A stretch of DNA of 64,000 bases from Ochotona curzoniae. Its lineage: Eukaryota; Chordata; Mammalia; Lagomorpha; Ochotonidae. Shown here piece by piece: positions 10,206 to 21,615 of the stretch. Each line of letters opens with the position of its first letter. Position 1 is the stretch's first letter. The notes beneath the pieces are model-generated. The model did not search any database. It was given only the letters and a program-made list of their open reading frames with translations, and had not been told where the DNA came from. The stretch spans positions 16,309,001 through 16,373,000 of the forward strand of contig NW_024466512.1 of NCBI RefSeq assembly GCF_017591425.1, written 5' to 3'. The position numbers were made by a program, and so were the translations under genes.

Positions 10206-10487
10206 ATGGTGCAGAGTTACAGAGAGAAGAGCCACAAAGAGAAGGTCTTCCATCTGCTGGTTCACTCTCCAAATGGCCACAGGTGAGCTGATCTGAACCT
10301 GGGAGCTGGGAGCTTTCTCCAGGTCTCCCATGTAGGTGCAGGGTCCCAAGAACTTGAGACTTTTCTGCTTCCCCAGGCTGGAAGTAGGGGGCTTGATTAG
10401 AAATGGAGCACTGGGACACAAATGGACACCTCTAGGGAAAGAAGGCCCTGCAAGCAAGAAATCTTATAATTACAGCAGCCCATGAAT
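10204..10487 (-). mobile_element. CSINE, minus strand, adjoining (GT)n
   Basis: It shows 'gaaggtcttccatctgctgg', 'aatggccacaggtgagctga', 'caggtctcccatgtaggtgc' and 'ggaaatggagcactggg'-type body sequence. The head is degraded beyond 'ggacacctctag'. Confidence 0.85.
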
Positions 10488-12395
10488 AAATTAAATTTGG
10501 AAACCCTTCTGTGCATCAATTGTGAACTCCGTCAGTGTTTTCTCTCATATTTAGTGTTATAAATTCTAAGTTTTAACTTGCAAACACAATAAGTATATAT
10601 GATCTCACTTAGTCTTTGCAGCTACCATGCAATTATTCTGTTTATAAATGTGAAATTTGAGATTCAAATATGCTAAGTGGTTTCCTAAAGCTATATAGAT
10701 AGTGACAAATATCCTCAACTAACATAATAATATTACTGCATGCCCTTTTAAGGCTAGAGTCACAAAGATGTTGGGGTTCACATTGGGAACCTAACTACAT
10801 TCTACAATTTTGGGATTTCTGTTCATGTTTAATTGTTGACTATATATAATTGCCATATGAAGGAAGACATCTTACATTTTTATATCACTTTTTGAATTAT
10901 AAAAGGTGTCTGAAATGCATGCCCACAATATTTCTTTAGTTTCCCACATTTCACTAGAAAGAAGCTAGTATAAACAATACAAGAGCATAAGAAACTCCAC
11001 AGATATACAAGAATAATTAGCTAACTTTGTGTTATCCTGACTATCATTCCAGTTTTTTTTTTAAATTGCTTTACTTATTGAGGTTTATCAACTGGCATGT
11101 TTTGTCTTTTCTTAGTAATATGGATTTTATAGTCAAAATGGGAAGGTTTAATCTTTTCCCCTGCGGTTCTTAGTTCATGCAAACTGGTATTAGCCAGAAC
11201 TGAAGGAAGCAACAAGTCTTTTGGAGATCATAGGCTGGCATATTTGGATAAACCTATGCTCTGTAAATACGACACTCATGGATTTAGGCTGCACAGAAGC
11301 AAAATGAATTGCTCTGTCAGAGTAAGCCACCTCCAGGAAAAGTCAGAGGCTTCTTTTGTTACAAGCAACAAAAGAAATGAAAATGAATGAAATCAGATGA
11401 AATGGAAAAATTCAAACGGAGCAACAGGATGGTTTTTGAAGTCAGACCTATCCTTTATAGACAGGAACAATAAATATCCAAGTAGGAGAAGGGCGTAAGA
11501 ATCAGAGGGTGATGCTGCTTGTTAGAGATCTCGGAGACTTCTGCTCTCAGTCTCAAGTTATTATCTTCCTCTAACAAAGAGAAAGGGGGGTCTTCAGATG
11601 TGACTATGTAGAGATAATTGTGCAATGTAAGCTCTTTTGTTAAAAATTTGTAAGCCCCTAAAAGTGGAAAATAACCAGGGAACAATGAAAGGAATAGATT
11701 TAGGGAGAACTTATCATTGAGGAAATGTAGGAAAGTGAATATTTCCAGCAATTCTCTCAAATGTCACAGAATAAACAGGAGCGAATGCATTATAGAAATA
11801 ATGTTAGACCTACCACCACAACGATGAAGAGGAAGATTATTCTTAATAGCAGCTGATAACATATATATAACAATACAGAGTTTCTTCTCTGGATGAATTA
11901 TGCCTTTTTTCTTTCCCTATTTCTTATTGGACAGTGGAGAGTTTCTGGGAGTACTTATACTTACTGTAGAAAAATTATTCTCAATTTTATTCAAATATTA
12001 GTTATAGCTATTTCATATTCCCCACATGCTAACTCCAGTGTCTGAATAAATTGACATGTATGTTTTTGAGGTATTAAAATCAACAACATTTTTTTTCTGT
12101 TTTTTATACATCAAGTGTGTGTATGTGTGTGTTTGTATCTGTGTATTAGTTTTAGAGCAGATATGGTATATAATGGAAGTGTGACACCTAGGAGTAGCTT
12201 AGTAACTTCCTCCAGGGATATTCCTGTTCAGTTCTGTTAAATAATGCGATTCCTATTCTTGCCCATGGATGTAACACGTATTAAAGTAAGTACTAAGTTT
12301 CAATACATCACTGATTTGTGGGTGTGCCTTATGCTGTCCTGTTTATTCGAAACCTAGGAAGTACTGCAATTCTGATTCCTAGGCTGAAGAAATTT
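10488..12395. other. Mostly single-copy-looking sequence with one MIR relic
   Basis: Apart from a MIR-like segment at 10600-10730, nothing is recognised. The 101-codon minus frame at 11455-11760 has no domain I know and no upstream signals. Confidence 0.5.
10600..10730 (-). mobile_element. MIR relic, minus strand
   Basis: 'gatctcacttagtctttgca' is followed by 'attctgtttataaatgtgaa' and 'tttcctaaagctatatagat'. This corresponds to the MIR core read antisense (pattern: fall in counts, Y-rich, then 'attttacagatgaggaaac'). Ancient and strongly diverged. Confidence 0.55.
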
Positions 12396-12400
12396 TAATC

Positions 12401-12481
12401 CATCCTTCCATCCTTCCATCCTTCCTTCCTTCCTTCCTTCCTTCCTTCTTTCCTTCCCTCCTTCCTTCCTTCCTTCCTTCC
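12401..12481. repeat. (CTTC)n / (CATC)n microsatellite
   Basis: A near-perfect tetranucleotide array begins with 'catccttc' units and continues as 'cttc' units. It runs directly into the tail end of a minus-strand SINE, so it probably grew from the pyrimidine-rich complement of the SINE tail. Confidence 0.97.
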
Positions 12482-12792
12482 AAGATTTATTTTTATTTAA
12501 AAGTCAGACTTACAGAGAGATGGAGAAAAAGATCCTCCATTTACTCATTTACTCCCCAACTAGATTCTGTGGCTGGACCTCAGGAGATCTGAAGTCAGGA
12601 GCAAGGAACTTCTTCTGGGTCTCGCACATGGATATAGAGGTCCAAAGTCTTAGGCCATCCTCTGCTGGTTTCCCTGGCCACAAAACAGGGAACTGGACGG
12701 TAAGTGAAGCAGTCAGGACTTGAACCAGTCTCTATATGGAATGCTGGTGCCAAAGGTGGTAGCTTAGCATGCTATGTCATGACACCAGCCCC
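12482..12792 (-). mobile_element. CSINE, minus strand
   Basis: 'aagatttatttttatttaaa', then 'aaagatcctccatttactca', 'ggtctcgcacatggatatag', 'aggccatcctctgctggttt' and a head ending 'gacaccagcccc'. Full length, moderately diverged. Confidence 0.9.
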
Positions 12793-13262
12793 TACAATTT
12801 TCTGATATTTTGACATTAGTTCTTTTTTCACCCCTCCCCATTTCCTCAACATTGGTACATAAGTCAATGTCAATTTCATAGCCATATTTAAGGTAGGTAT
12901 TCTTTTCATAAAATTTGCCTGTAAAATTAGACTGGATTACAGGAAATTTTAGGCAGGTTTTAAGATCACCCTGCAGTATTCCAGGCATAGGCCTAGACTA
13001 GACCAGCAGTGAAATAGTTGCCTAATCAGGTTCCTTGAGATTCTAGATTCTAATCTCAGGGGCATACAGCAGTCGATGGCATGGTAATTCCTGTTTCTTC
13101 ATAATACTATCTCTGTTTGGTCCAGAGTGAAAAAGGGCAACAGAATCCGTCAGGAAAGAAATCTGTAAGAAACAGTAAGTTCACTTGGGGAATTGCCTCT
13201 ACAAAAAAATCTAAGTCTAATTAATCTGGCCAACTTTTCTTCATTCCCTGATTTAAATACAT

Positions 13263-13310
<48 letters not shown>

Positions 13311-14690
13311 TTTAAGTAAGTTAATCAGCTTATCAGCTTATCTTTGTTTCATGCTGAGTGTGCACTAATTTCAATGACTTTCTAACATTTACAGGAGTGA
13401 AATCATCCACATAGACCTTAAGGAATTCATATTTTTTAGGAATTACACCAAAGCCCTCTATATACTCATATGGGGTTTTTTCCATGTTTTTTCAGCTTTG
13501 GGGACTTTCATGTTCATATTTATAACCAAGATACCTCTTGTGACGGTTAGATCATCATGTTCTAAAGCTGTTTGTTTAGTTCTTTCACTTTAGTCCTTTA
13601 ACATATTAAGTTTTCTCAGTCCAACACTGACACCATGGCCATTACCTGCCAAACACATCTTTTTCCACATCCTGTTGAATGACACCAACATTGAGTTGCG
13701 TGAATTAAAATCAGAAGAGCTATCCTCACCGTCCGCCTCTATGTGATCGTCTAGTGTATGGTGGCAACATTAACACCCAAGTCATTGTTGAGTCTCTACC
13801 TGCTTTGCTGTCACTGTCATCATAGGTCATCTGAGCATGCGGGTGCACTTTTCATTACTTCTCACCTCAAATTAGCTTGAGGAGACATTAAATGATCTTC
13901 CAAAAAGTAAATGTAATTTTGTTACTTCTCTAATTAAATCATTTTCATGAATCTACATTTGCTTTATGTTTATCTAAGATCTTCAGTAAAATTTTTTAGT
14001 TAATGTATATTGCGTGTTGTGTTTCTCTAGCCACAGTGGAGTTAAGTTTATCAATAATAAACAAAAATAAAAAATAATTCAAAATAAATTAACATAATGA
14101 CTCTGCATACAGCCAACTCTCAGGATCAGTGATTGACAACCTGTCAATCTTATTTTGCTCATTATCCCAAGTAACTGAAGCCCCAGTATTTTATAAGTAC
14201 TCAGTTGTCATATTTTATTTATAAACATATCACTTTATACCTCTAACTTACAGGTCTCTCGAACTTTTATTGCACAATCTAAATAAATAATCTTCTAAAT
14301 TTTGTTAAGTAGCACAAATTAATGGGCTCACCTTGAACATCAGCATTAAGATGTTCTAAGCATTAAAACTTTACCGCTTACCTTTAATTTTGCTTAACGC
14401 TTTGTGAGTGTGGATAGGCAGCTATAACTTTCAGTTAAAGACTCTGCATTGCAATTGTCATGATATGTTTGGAGACTCTTAATTTTTTGATTCCATATAT
14501 GATTTTCTCTCAGTTTCAAATGATTTTGATGTTTATCTATGTAAGAGCTCCTACAATGTGAATTTTGCAAAATATATCTCCATAGTATGTTAACATGTCC
14601 TTTTTTCTCTTCAAGCTGCATTTAAACTAAGGTTTCATTTCAGAAATATTTTCAGATTCAAATATTATTGAGAAATACATGCATTCTGTA
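12793..14690. other. Single-copy-looking sequence with one microsatellite
   Basis: Contains a (GT)n array at 13265-13309. The segment 13600-13870 is slightly less AT-rich than its surroundings but I see no gene. Open frames here are short and featureless. Confidence 0.45.
13265..13309. repeat. (GT)22 microsatellite
   Basis: 45 bases of uninterrupted GT. Confidence 0.98.
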
Positions 14691-14762
14691 TGTATTGCCT
14701 CATACAATTCCACTGGGAGATATATATTGTCTATTTTAAGGATGATGATGGTAATAAATAGT
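14690..14762 (-). mobile_element. MIR relic, minus strand (weak)
   Basis: 'gcctcatacaattccactgg' then 'gtctattttaaggatgatga' resembles the MIR core antisense. Short and diverged. Confidence 0.4.
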
Positions 14763-14911
14763 ATGTACCTTTGATACTTTAATGTTAGTTCTACCCATTA
14801 GTTCAAAACTCAATGTGCTGGTTGCCCACACAATGTCATAGCAAGTGAAGCCATCGCCTGCAGTGCTGATGACCGCACTTGCATGTCAGCCTGATCTGAC
14901 TGTTTTACATT

Positions 14912-15234
14912 TTTATTTAGGATTTTATTTAGTTTTGTTCAAGAGGAAGATTTTACAGAAAGAAAAACATAAGAAAGGCCCTCCATCCACTGGTTCACTT
15001 CCCAGACAGCCATAGTGACTAGAGCCGAAGTGTTCCAATCTGGGAACCAGGAGCCTCTTCGAGGTCTGCCACGTGGGTGCAGCATCCCAAGGACTTGGCC
15101 ATCCTCTGCTGCTTTTATAGGCCACAAGCAGAGAGCTGTATTGAAAGTGAAACAATCAGGACATGAACTGGCCCCCATAAAGGATGTGAGCAGCACCAGA
15201 TGGAGGATAGGCCACTGAGTCATTGCTTCAGCCC
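14912..15234 (-). mobile_element. CSINE, minus strand, head-to-body with an inverted neighbour
   Basis: 'ggattttatttagttttgtt', 'ggccctccatccactggttc', 'gtctgccacgtgggtgcagc' and a head ending 'cattgcttcagccc'. Directly followed by a plus-strand SINE piece, giving an inverted SINE pair. Confidence 0.88.
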
Positions 15235-15245
15235 TCTGAACTTCC

Positions 15246-15385
15246 AGCCCCCTTACTGCACCCACGTGGGAGACCTGGATCTAGAGTTTGGCCTGACAGC
15301 TGTCATTTGGGGAGTGAAGCAGTCTCTCCTTCACTCTGTCTAACTCTGCATTTAAATGCATAAAAATAAGTCTTAAAAATACTCA
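15246..15385 (+). mobile_element. CSINE 3' half, plus strand, inverted relative to its neighbour
   Basis: Starts at 'agcccccttactgcacccac', continues 'gtgggagacctggatctaga' and 'catttggggagtgaagcag', and ends in 'ataaaaataagtctt'. The 'acctggatctagag' form is of the older type. Confidence 0.82.
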
Positions 15386-16842
15386 ACATGTATATGAAAC
15401 AGTCTCGCGTAAGTATATCATCAGACAGAGATATTGACAATACATTAAATTAACTAACGACTTTGTATCATGTGGCTGGAATACTCCAGATCCATGATGA
15501 GGAGGACTGTGCCTTGTCCCTTCGTTAGCTGAGCTAAATATTTTATCACAATCTATGTTGATGAAATTCTATTATGATTTTAAATTGATATAATTAACTG
15601 CTTCATTTCATCTGTCATAAAGATAAAACCTCTGCGATTTCTTCTTTGTTAGGCTGATTTTTAGGTTCTGGACAGTGTAATTCTTAATAAATGCACATTC
15701 TGTCTAAACTGTATCAACAATCATTGACATTGTGACAGTTTGTAATACTCAGCAAGTTAGTCTAAGGAGACAAGTGGACCTTTGCAAAAAAAGGTTTATC
15801 ATGTAATAAGCTACATTTTGATTTACTGTTAAGTCAGATAAGTAATTTTAATCTTTTTCATTATTTAGTAGGCATGGATATTTATGTAAATTCAGAGGTA
15901 ACTAAAGTTTTGTGTCTTTATTGGTCCTACTTTAGTTTGTATTGTTTGAGCTGTAAGCTGCCAGCTTACACAAAACTAATTATTTTCTAATCTCTAATTG
16001 GAAATAACTTGTTCTGCCACCTTCATTTGCTCAGCCTGCAGTAGAAGGTTCAAATGCAAAATAGTCCTTATACCACACGATTGTAGGGCAATTCCACGTT
16101 GACTTGATAAATCATTCAGGCAGAACTCATTTATCAAAAATACAATTTACTTAAATCAAAGTTGCTTTATGTGCAGCAGGACTATGTAGGGTTATCCAAC
16201 TCCTATTACATAATTTATCAAACTCGAATTTCTTTCATGTATACCCAAAACAGCGCATAGGAAAATGAAATAAAAGTCACAATTTCTGGGAATTACAGAG
16301 GAGGAAAGGTAATTATACTTCATAATCGTATCCTAAGTGCTGAGTCCAGTAACCACATATTTTCTAGTATATTTCAAAATAGATTTAATAAAGTTTTTAA
16401 AAAAGTTTTATCATGACAACTCTTGATTTTAAAATGGTTACTCTTACATATATAATCCTTTTAATACTTCCTTACCTTGTATGCCTGCTGTGATCAATAG
16501 AAAAATCATTATTTCCACCAATGGACACAGACATTTGGGGTTTGACCTGGGTTCTGGATTGAACTCTAACACCTAATACAACACCGCCACTACCATTTTC
16601 CCTCTACTAAAGCTCTTCCAGTATTCAAAAGAAAATTAACTTCCTATGATTCAGGAATCACAGTTTCTTCATTATTATTCAACAGCTACAAGCTGCCTTG
16701 ATTTGGAAAAAATTAGTTGACACATAAAATTCTGCACATTACAGAGTATGTACCATGTGTGAGGTGTTGATGTGTATAAGCCTGGTGCAATGTACCATCA
16801 GAATAAGTATACATATCTCCTAAAATTTGATATGTTAATAAC
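15386..16842. other. SINE-free single-copy-looking sequence
   Basis: No repeat recognised. The part from about 15880 to 16250 has non-repetitive, motif-dense sequence with several 'taatta'/'ctaattgg' strings and could include a conserved non-coding element. No coding signal. Confidence 0.4.
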
Positions 16843-16844
16843 AA

Positions 16845-17188
16845 AGATTTATTTAATTTTATTTGGAAGGCAGATTTACAGAGAGAAGGAAAACTAGAGA
16901 GAGAGAGAGAGAGATAATGAATCTTCTATCCATCGGTCCACTCCCCAAATGTTTGCAATACCAGAAGCTGAGACAATCTGATCTGAAGCCAGGAGCCAGG
17001 AGTTTCTTCTATATCTCCTACGTGGGTGCAGGGGCCCAAGGAACTGAGCCATTCTCTCTTGCCATTCCCAGGCCATAAGCAGAGAGCTGGATTGAAGTGG
17101 GGCAGCCAGGACAGGAACCATCACCCATATGGGATGCCAGCACTAGCATCTGAAGTATTAGCACATTGGGCCACAGCATCAGCCCCTG
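16845..17188 (-). mobile_element. CSINE, minus strand, with (GA)n in the tail
   Basis: 'aaagatttatttaattttat', a (GA) expansion at 16897-16913, 'atcttctatccatcggtcca', 'ctacgtgggtgcaggggccc', 'cacccatatgggatgccagc' and a head ending 'gcatcagcccc'. Full length. Confidence 0.92.
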
Positions 17189-17229
17189 ATGCTTCTTTAT
17201 CATCTGATTTTCCCTATGCTAAGCCAGAT

Positions 17230-17550
17230 TTTTAAAAAAGAGTTATTTATTTTTGTTGGAAAGGCGGATATACAGAGAGGAGGAGAGACAGAGCGGAAGG
17301 TCTTCCATCTGATGGTTCACTCCCCAAGCAACTGCAACAGCTGGAGCTGAGCTGATGTGAAGACAGGAGCCAGGAGCTCTTCCAGGTCTCCCACGTGGGT
17401 ATAGGGCCCCAAGGCTTTGGGCCGTCCTCAACTGCTTTCCCAGTAGGGCGCTGGATGGGAAGCAGGGCTGTTGGGATTAGAACCGGCGCCCATATGGGAT
17501 CCCAGGTGTGCAAGATGAGGACTTTAACCACTATGGTATCATGCCAGGCC
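17230..17550 (-). mobile_element. CSINE, minus strand
   Basis: 'agagttatttatttttgttg', 'aaggtcttccatctgatggt', 'ctcccacgtgggtatagggc' and 'ccggcgcccatatgggatcc', ending 'catgccaggcc'. It lacks about 15 bp of the 'gccacaagcagggagct' segment. Inserted next to an L1 ORF2 fragment. Confidence 0.92.
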
Positions 17551-18010
17551 TTTTTCAGAATTTCTATGTTGTTCCATTGATTTTCTCTGTTGTTCTTCCA
17601 ATATCAGACTGTTTTATCAGTGCCCTGTAGTATATCTGTAAATTTGGAATTGTGATTCCTCCAGTTTTATTTTTATTCAAGATTCCTTTGGCTATTTGAG
17701 GTCTCTTGTTTTTCTAATTGAATTTTTGAATCATCTTTTCTATTTCTGAATAGAGTATTATTGGGATTTTGATTGGACTTGCTTCGTTCTGTATGTTACT
17801 TTCATACTGTTGATGGGTTGATGATATTAATTCTACCAATTAAGGAACTGGCGAAATTCTCCATTTTTTAACATCTTCCCTTGGTTCTTTTAAAAAATGG
17901 TTTGTCATTTTCATCATAAAGGTCTTCCATGTCTTTAAGTCTATTCCATGGTATTTAAAGTTCTTGTCCACTCTTTTGAATGGACAGTTCTTTTAAGTTT
18001 CCTTTACAGC
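17551..18010 (-). mobile_element. LINE-1 ORF2 fragment, minus strand
   Basis: The plus strand is antisense L1 ORF2 C-terminal to the reverse transcriptase. The order is 'gtgattcctccagttttatt', 'tttggctatttgaggtctct', 'ttgggattttgattggactt', then the 'gatattaattctacc' and 'ggtcttccatgtctttaa' segments. The frame is broken by indels and stops. The following 18010-18240 may belong to the same insertion but I cannot place it. Confidence 0.82.
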
Positions 18011-18875
18011 TGAAATGTTGGGAATTTAGTACTGTTAGGTGAAATCCTGCCTGCTTCTGGAGTTATTTCTTCCCAGGAAAAGAGATTTACATATCAAATC
18101 ATGGGCCCTTGGATGGGTCTTTATGCCATGGACCTGGCATCCATTAGTCCTGTTGCATGGTCTGGATTCTGAAATGCCCATGATAGTCCCAGATTCTTCC
18201 CATTTTTGGTCAATATGACTGTCCATCTTCCTCACTGATTTTTTATTCTAGGTTAAGATTTACTCTGTAAAATCAAAATCTGATATTGATTCTACCATTG
18301 TTTGCCAGGTTACGTAGGTCTTCTCATCCTCCACTTCTACAAAAAATGGATTACTAGCTCTGAAATACTGCCTGAAATAATGATTTGATTAATCAAAACA
18401 CAATTGCTCTGTACTTGTGAGCTCCTTCTGTATTGAACTTGCATGAATATCAGAACTGGACTAATGCTATTCTGAGTTAGCTACATACAGCAATTCAAAA
18501 TGGTATTTGTGGCCAGAGGTCACCTATTGAGATGCTTTGTGTACATCAATCAGAGCTGCTTCTTTCTTGTATTGAGCCAATTTAAACCTTTAAGGTGCAC
18601 TGAAGTTGAACTCACATGTAGAGACAAAGTTGCTTTATCTTGTACTCAATAGTTTTGGGTATGGAAACAGCAAAGAAAAAGTGGGAATCTGGCATCTATA
18701 AAACCAATCAAAGCTAACTGACAAACTCATTAGCAATGAGAATGGAATCATCGTAGTTCAATTTGATTGTTATAAAAGCTGAAAGCTTACGAATAAGATC
18801 ATGGCAGATTTGTACATTTTGTTTCTCCTTCTTTCCCCATTACTTGGAAGTGAAGTTTGTATAATTGATAATATA
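18011..18875. other. Unassigned sequence, possibly L1-associated
   Basis: No gene recognised. It follows the L1 ORF2 fragment without a visible boundary, so part may be further L1 sequence. Confidence 0.35.
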
Positions 18876-18877
18876 TA

Positions 18878-19218
18878 GTTTATTTTATTTATTTATTTAT
18901 TTATTTATGTATTTGAAAATCAGTTAGAGAGAGAGAAGGTTAGAGAGAAAATGAGGGAAGTCTTCCATTCACTGGCATATTCCCCATATTACCATAACAA
19001 GCAGGGCTGGGCCAGGCCAAAGGCAGGGAGCAGGAGTGTCTTCCAGGTCTCTCAGTTGGGTGACAGGACCTTCATGTTCTTGAACCTCATTTTGCTTCCT
19101 TTCCCATTAGGAAGGGTCTAGAGCAGGAGGGGAGTAGTCAGGACTGAAACAATAGCCTCCTATGGGATGCCACTGCGGTAGCAGCAGTTTTACTTCCTTT
19201 ATCCATAGTGTTTGCCCT
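18878..19218 (-). mobile_element. Older CSINE, minus strand, with (ATTT)n tail
   Basis: An (ATTT)n array at 18880-18912 is its tail complement. It is followed by 'aagtcttccattcactggca', 'gcagggctgggccaggccaa', 'gtcttccaggtctctcagtt' and 'gcctcctatgggatgccact'. The 'gggctgggccaggccaa' form marks the older SINE type. Confidence 0.85.
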
Positions 19219-19221
19219 AGG

Positions 19222-19602
19222 TCTAGTTTATCTTACTATGTTTAGTTACACTTTATTACAAAAAATGCAACTTTGGAAAAGAGATACTGTCATATCAAGA
19301 TATGAACATACAATGTAGTATGCATCTCTACTTCCAAATCAAAGATGGACTCCCAGTGAAACTATTGGATGTATCTTGACAATAGGATGCTGGATCACTT
19401 GCCATTGTCTGTACCTGCAGTGTCACTATATACTTAAATAGCAGAATGATGGACTTATGGTCACTTATGAAGAGCTATGATATTGTGATAATATAAAGGA
19501 AACCAGTGTGGGGGAGGGAAAAAGGGAAATCCCAGAACCTATAGATTTGTATCATTAAATAGAAAATTAAAAAACAGAATAAAATTTAAAAATAAAAATA
19601 AG
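19222..19602 (+). mobile_element. LINE-1 3'UTR, plus strand
   Basis: Contains 'gatggactcccagtgaaact', 'tcttgacaataggatgctgg', 'gcagaatgatggacttatgg', a G-rich run 'gtgtgggggagggaaaaagg' and 'gaaatcccagaacctata', ending in an A-rich tail at 19565-19602. The same order appears in the minus-strand copy at 4545-4752 and the smaller pieces at 7222-7289 and 19985-20153, so this is a repeat family. I assign it to lagomorph L1 from the G-rich run plus A-tail architecture and from memory. Confidence 0.82.
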
Positions 19603-19873
19603 CTTTTATTATCTAAATAATCCTCAGGGAGGGGATGCCCTAGGACTGATTTGCTGCAAAACAGATGCCCTCCCTCTCTTCCTGGCTCCTTTTCCTTCTA
19701 CCCTTCTCTCATATCTAGCTTCCTGATTTTTTTTTTTTTTTGGTCTTGCTTGTTATTTTGGAGACATTATCTTGTGTCAAGAATCATGGTGCCAGTTCAA
19801 AATCCCTGGGGCAAAGGAAAATTCCATGAGCTGACTTGACAAGACCATAGTACTTTTAAGGAAAATGATGATG

Positions 19874-20153
19874 TTTCTTTATCTATTCCTCCTTTGATGG
19901 GCATCTGGGTTGCTTCCATGTCTTAACTATTGTAGATTGTGCTGCTATAAGTATAGGATTACAGGTCACTTACTCATATGCAGACTTCATGATACACTTA
20001 AACGGAAGAATGATGGACTTGTGAGTGTTGCTGAATGACAATGCTATTGTAATAATATAGGAGAAGACAGTTGTGGTGGGGCAGAACAAATGGGGAGGAT
20101 GCAAGGGGAAATCCTTGAGCTTATAGAATTATATCATTTAAAATAAAATTTTT
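19874..20153. mobile_element. Twin-primed (5'-inverted) LINE-1 insertion
   Basis: 19874-19975 is antisense L1 ORF2 C-terminus ('cctttgatgggcatctgggt', 'ttgtagattgtgctgctata'). 19985-20153 is sense L1 3'UTR ('gaagaatgatggacttgtga', 'ggggaaatccttgagcttat', A-rich end). Inverted 5' part plus sense 3' part is the signature of twin priming. The flanks 'aaggaaaatgatgatg' (19858-19873) and 'aagaaaggaggatgat' (20154-20169) look like one diverged target-site duplication, which favours a single insertion event. Confidence 0.7.
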
Positions 20154-20386
20154 AAGAAAGGAGGATGATACCTAATACCCTACATTTTCCCAAATGCCCG
20201 AGGATCTCCTACTGAACATCTGTCTAGATATCATGTAACATGCATGTACTTGAAATTAAAGAGAAGCAGGAAAACTTCATTCAAAAAAAATTGATGTTTG
20301 ATCCAAGGAATGATCTTGGCTAAGATCACAGGGATAATTGCAGGAATGCTGATGAACATGCTGATGAACATGAAAACCAATGGGAG

Positions 20387-20645
20387 GGCCAGGCACGGTA
20401 GCCTAGTGGCTAAAGTCCTCACCCTGCACATGCTGGGATCCCATATGGGCACTGGTTGGTATCCTGGCTGCTTCATTTACCATTGAGCTCCCTGCCTGTG
20501 GTTGGGAAAAGCAGTCCACACAAAGGACACAAAGAATGACACTCCCCTGGGGAGTGAACCAATGAATGAAAGATCCTTCTCTGAGTATCTCCTCTCTATA
20601 TATCTACCTTTCCAATAAAATTAAATAAATCTTAAAAAAAAAAGG
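20387..20645 (+). mobile_element. CSINE, plus strand, internally deleted, with target-site duplication
   Basis: The head 'ggccaggcacggtagcctag' and 'aaagtcctcaccctgcacat' is of the pika-like type. 'gggatcccatatgggcactg' follows. The middle after 'gggaaaagcagtc' jumps to 'actcccctggggagtgaacc', so about 90 bp of body is lost and partly replaced by filler. The tail is 'cctttccaataaaatta'. Target-site duplication 'aaccaatgggag' flanks it at 20375-20386 and 20647-20658. Confidence 0.92.
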
Positions 20646-20658
20646 AAACCAATGGGAG

Positions 20659-21265
20659 AGTTTTATTTACATATCCTCTTATAAGCTGTATACATTGCAT
20701 AAATTATTCTATTTTACTTTGTCTTTTAATTCAGTTCTTACACTAGCTGTAAACCATTGGTTTTTGCATATTTGCCAATCCTATCTTGACCTTTGTTTCA
20801 ATTTTTTATAGTCTGTCAACTAATGTGTTAATACTGTTAGTAATACACTATTTTAAATATTTTGCTTAATTGGAAATAACCAATGTCTCTTTTCCAATAA
20901 TATTTATTTATTTAATTTTTTTAGCTTTGTTTTCCCTTGTTACTTTAAAAATTGTTTTGTATTCATTAGTATCTCTAATTCATTCCTGTTAACTCCCTCT
21001 AATTAATGCTGTGTAATTGACCATTTAATTAGTTTTGGAGTAATCTTTTTGCAGATTCTTTTCTGATATGTTTTGCTTGTCTGCTTTATAGATACTCCTG
21101 AATTTGTTATTTCAGAAGAACATGTTTAGTTTTTTTTTTTCTTTTCATTTCTGAAATACGCTGTGACTTTAGGAGAGATGGATAATAGACTCAGAGTCTA
21201 ATTTCTCAGCTTCATTTTACTCTTTTTGCTCACTGGTTTTCTAACTTGTGCAAGACAAAGTAGAA
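20659..21265. other. AT-rich sequence, no gene
   Basis: No confident repeat or gene recognised. Confidence 0.4.
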
Positions 21266-21269
21266 ATCT

Positions 21270-21518
21270 GAAAGATTCTTGAAGCTGATGTTATGGCTCG
21301 GAGTATCCTGGTCATTCCATTGCAATCAATCTCCCTAAAAATGGGAAAGCAGTTGAAGATGACCCAACTATTAGAGCCCCTGCACCCACACTGGAGACTC
21401 AGAGGAAGATTTTGGCTCCTAGTTCTGGCCTGGTTCAACCCTGGCTATTGCTGGCATGTGGGGAATGAACTGGTGGCTGGACCCTTCTCATATTCTCATA
21501 TTTCTCTGTGTGTGTGTC

Positions 21519-21567
<49 letters not shown>

Positions 21568-21615
21568 ATGGGCATGTGTGTGTGTCTGACATTTAAGTAA
21601 ATAAACCTTTAAAAA
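21270..21615 (+). mobile_element. Old CSINE with (TG)n expansion in its tail, plus strand
   Basis: 'gggaaagcagttgaagatga', 'gcccctgcacccacactgga', 'ttttggctcctagttctggc' and 'gcatgtggggaatgaactgg' define the body. The pyrimidine/GT tail has expanded to an interrupted (TG)n at 21507-21588, followed by 'catttaagtaaataaacctt'. The 98-codon frame crossing it is a SINE artefact. Confidence 0.85.

Noticed and set aside
10029..10457. Open frames of 85 and 127 codons crossing the (GT)n array
   Set aside because: They encode alternating Val-Cys or His-Thr from the dinucleotide repeat plus SINE sequence, not a protein.
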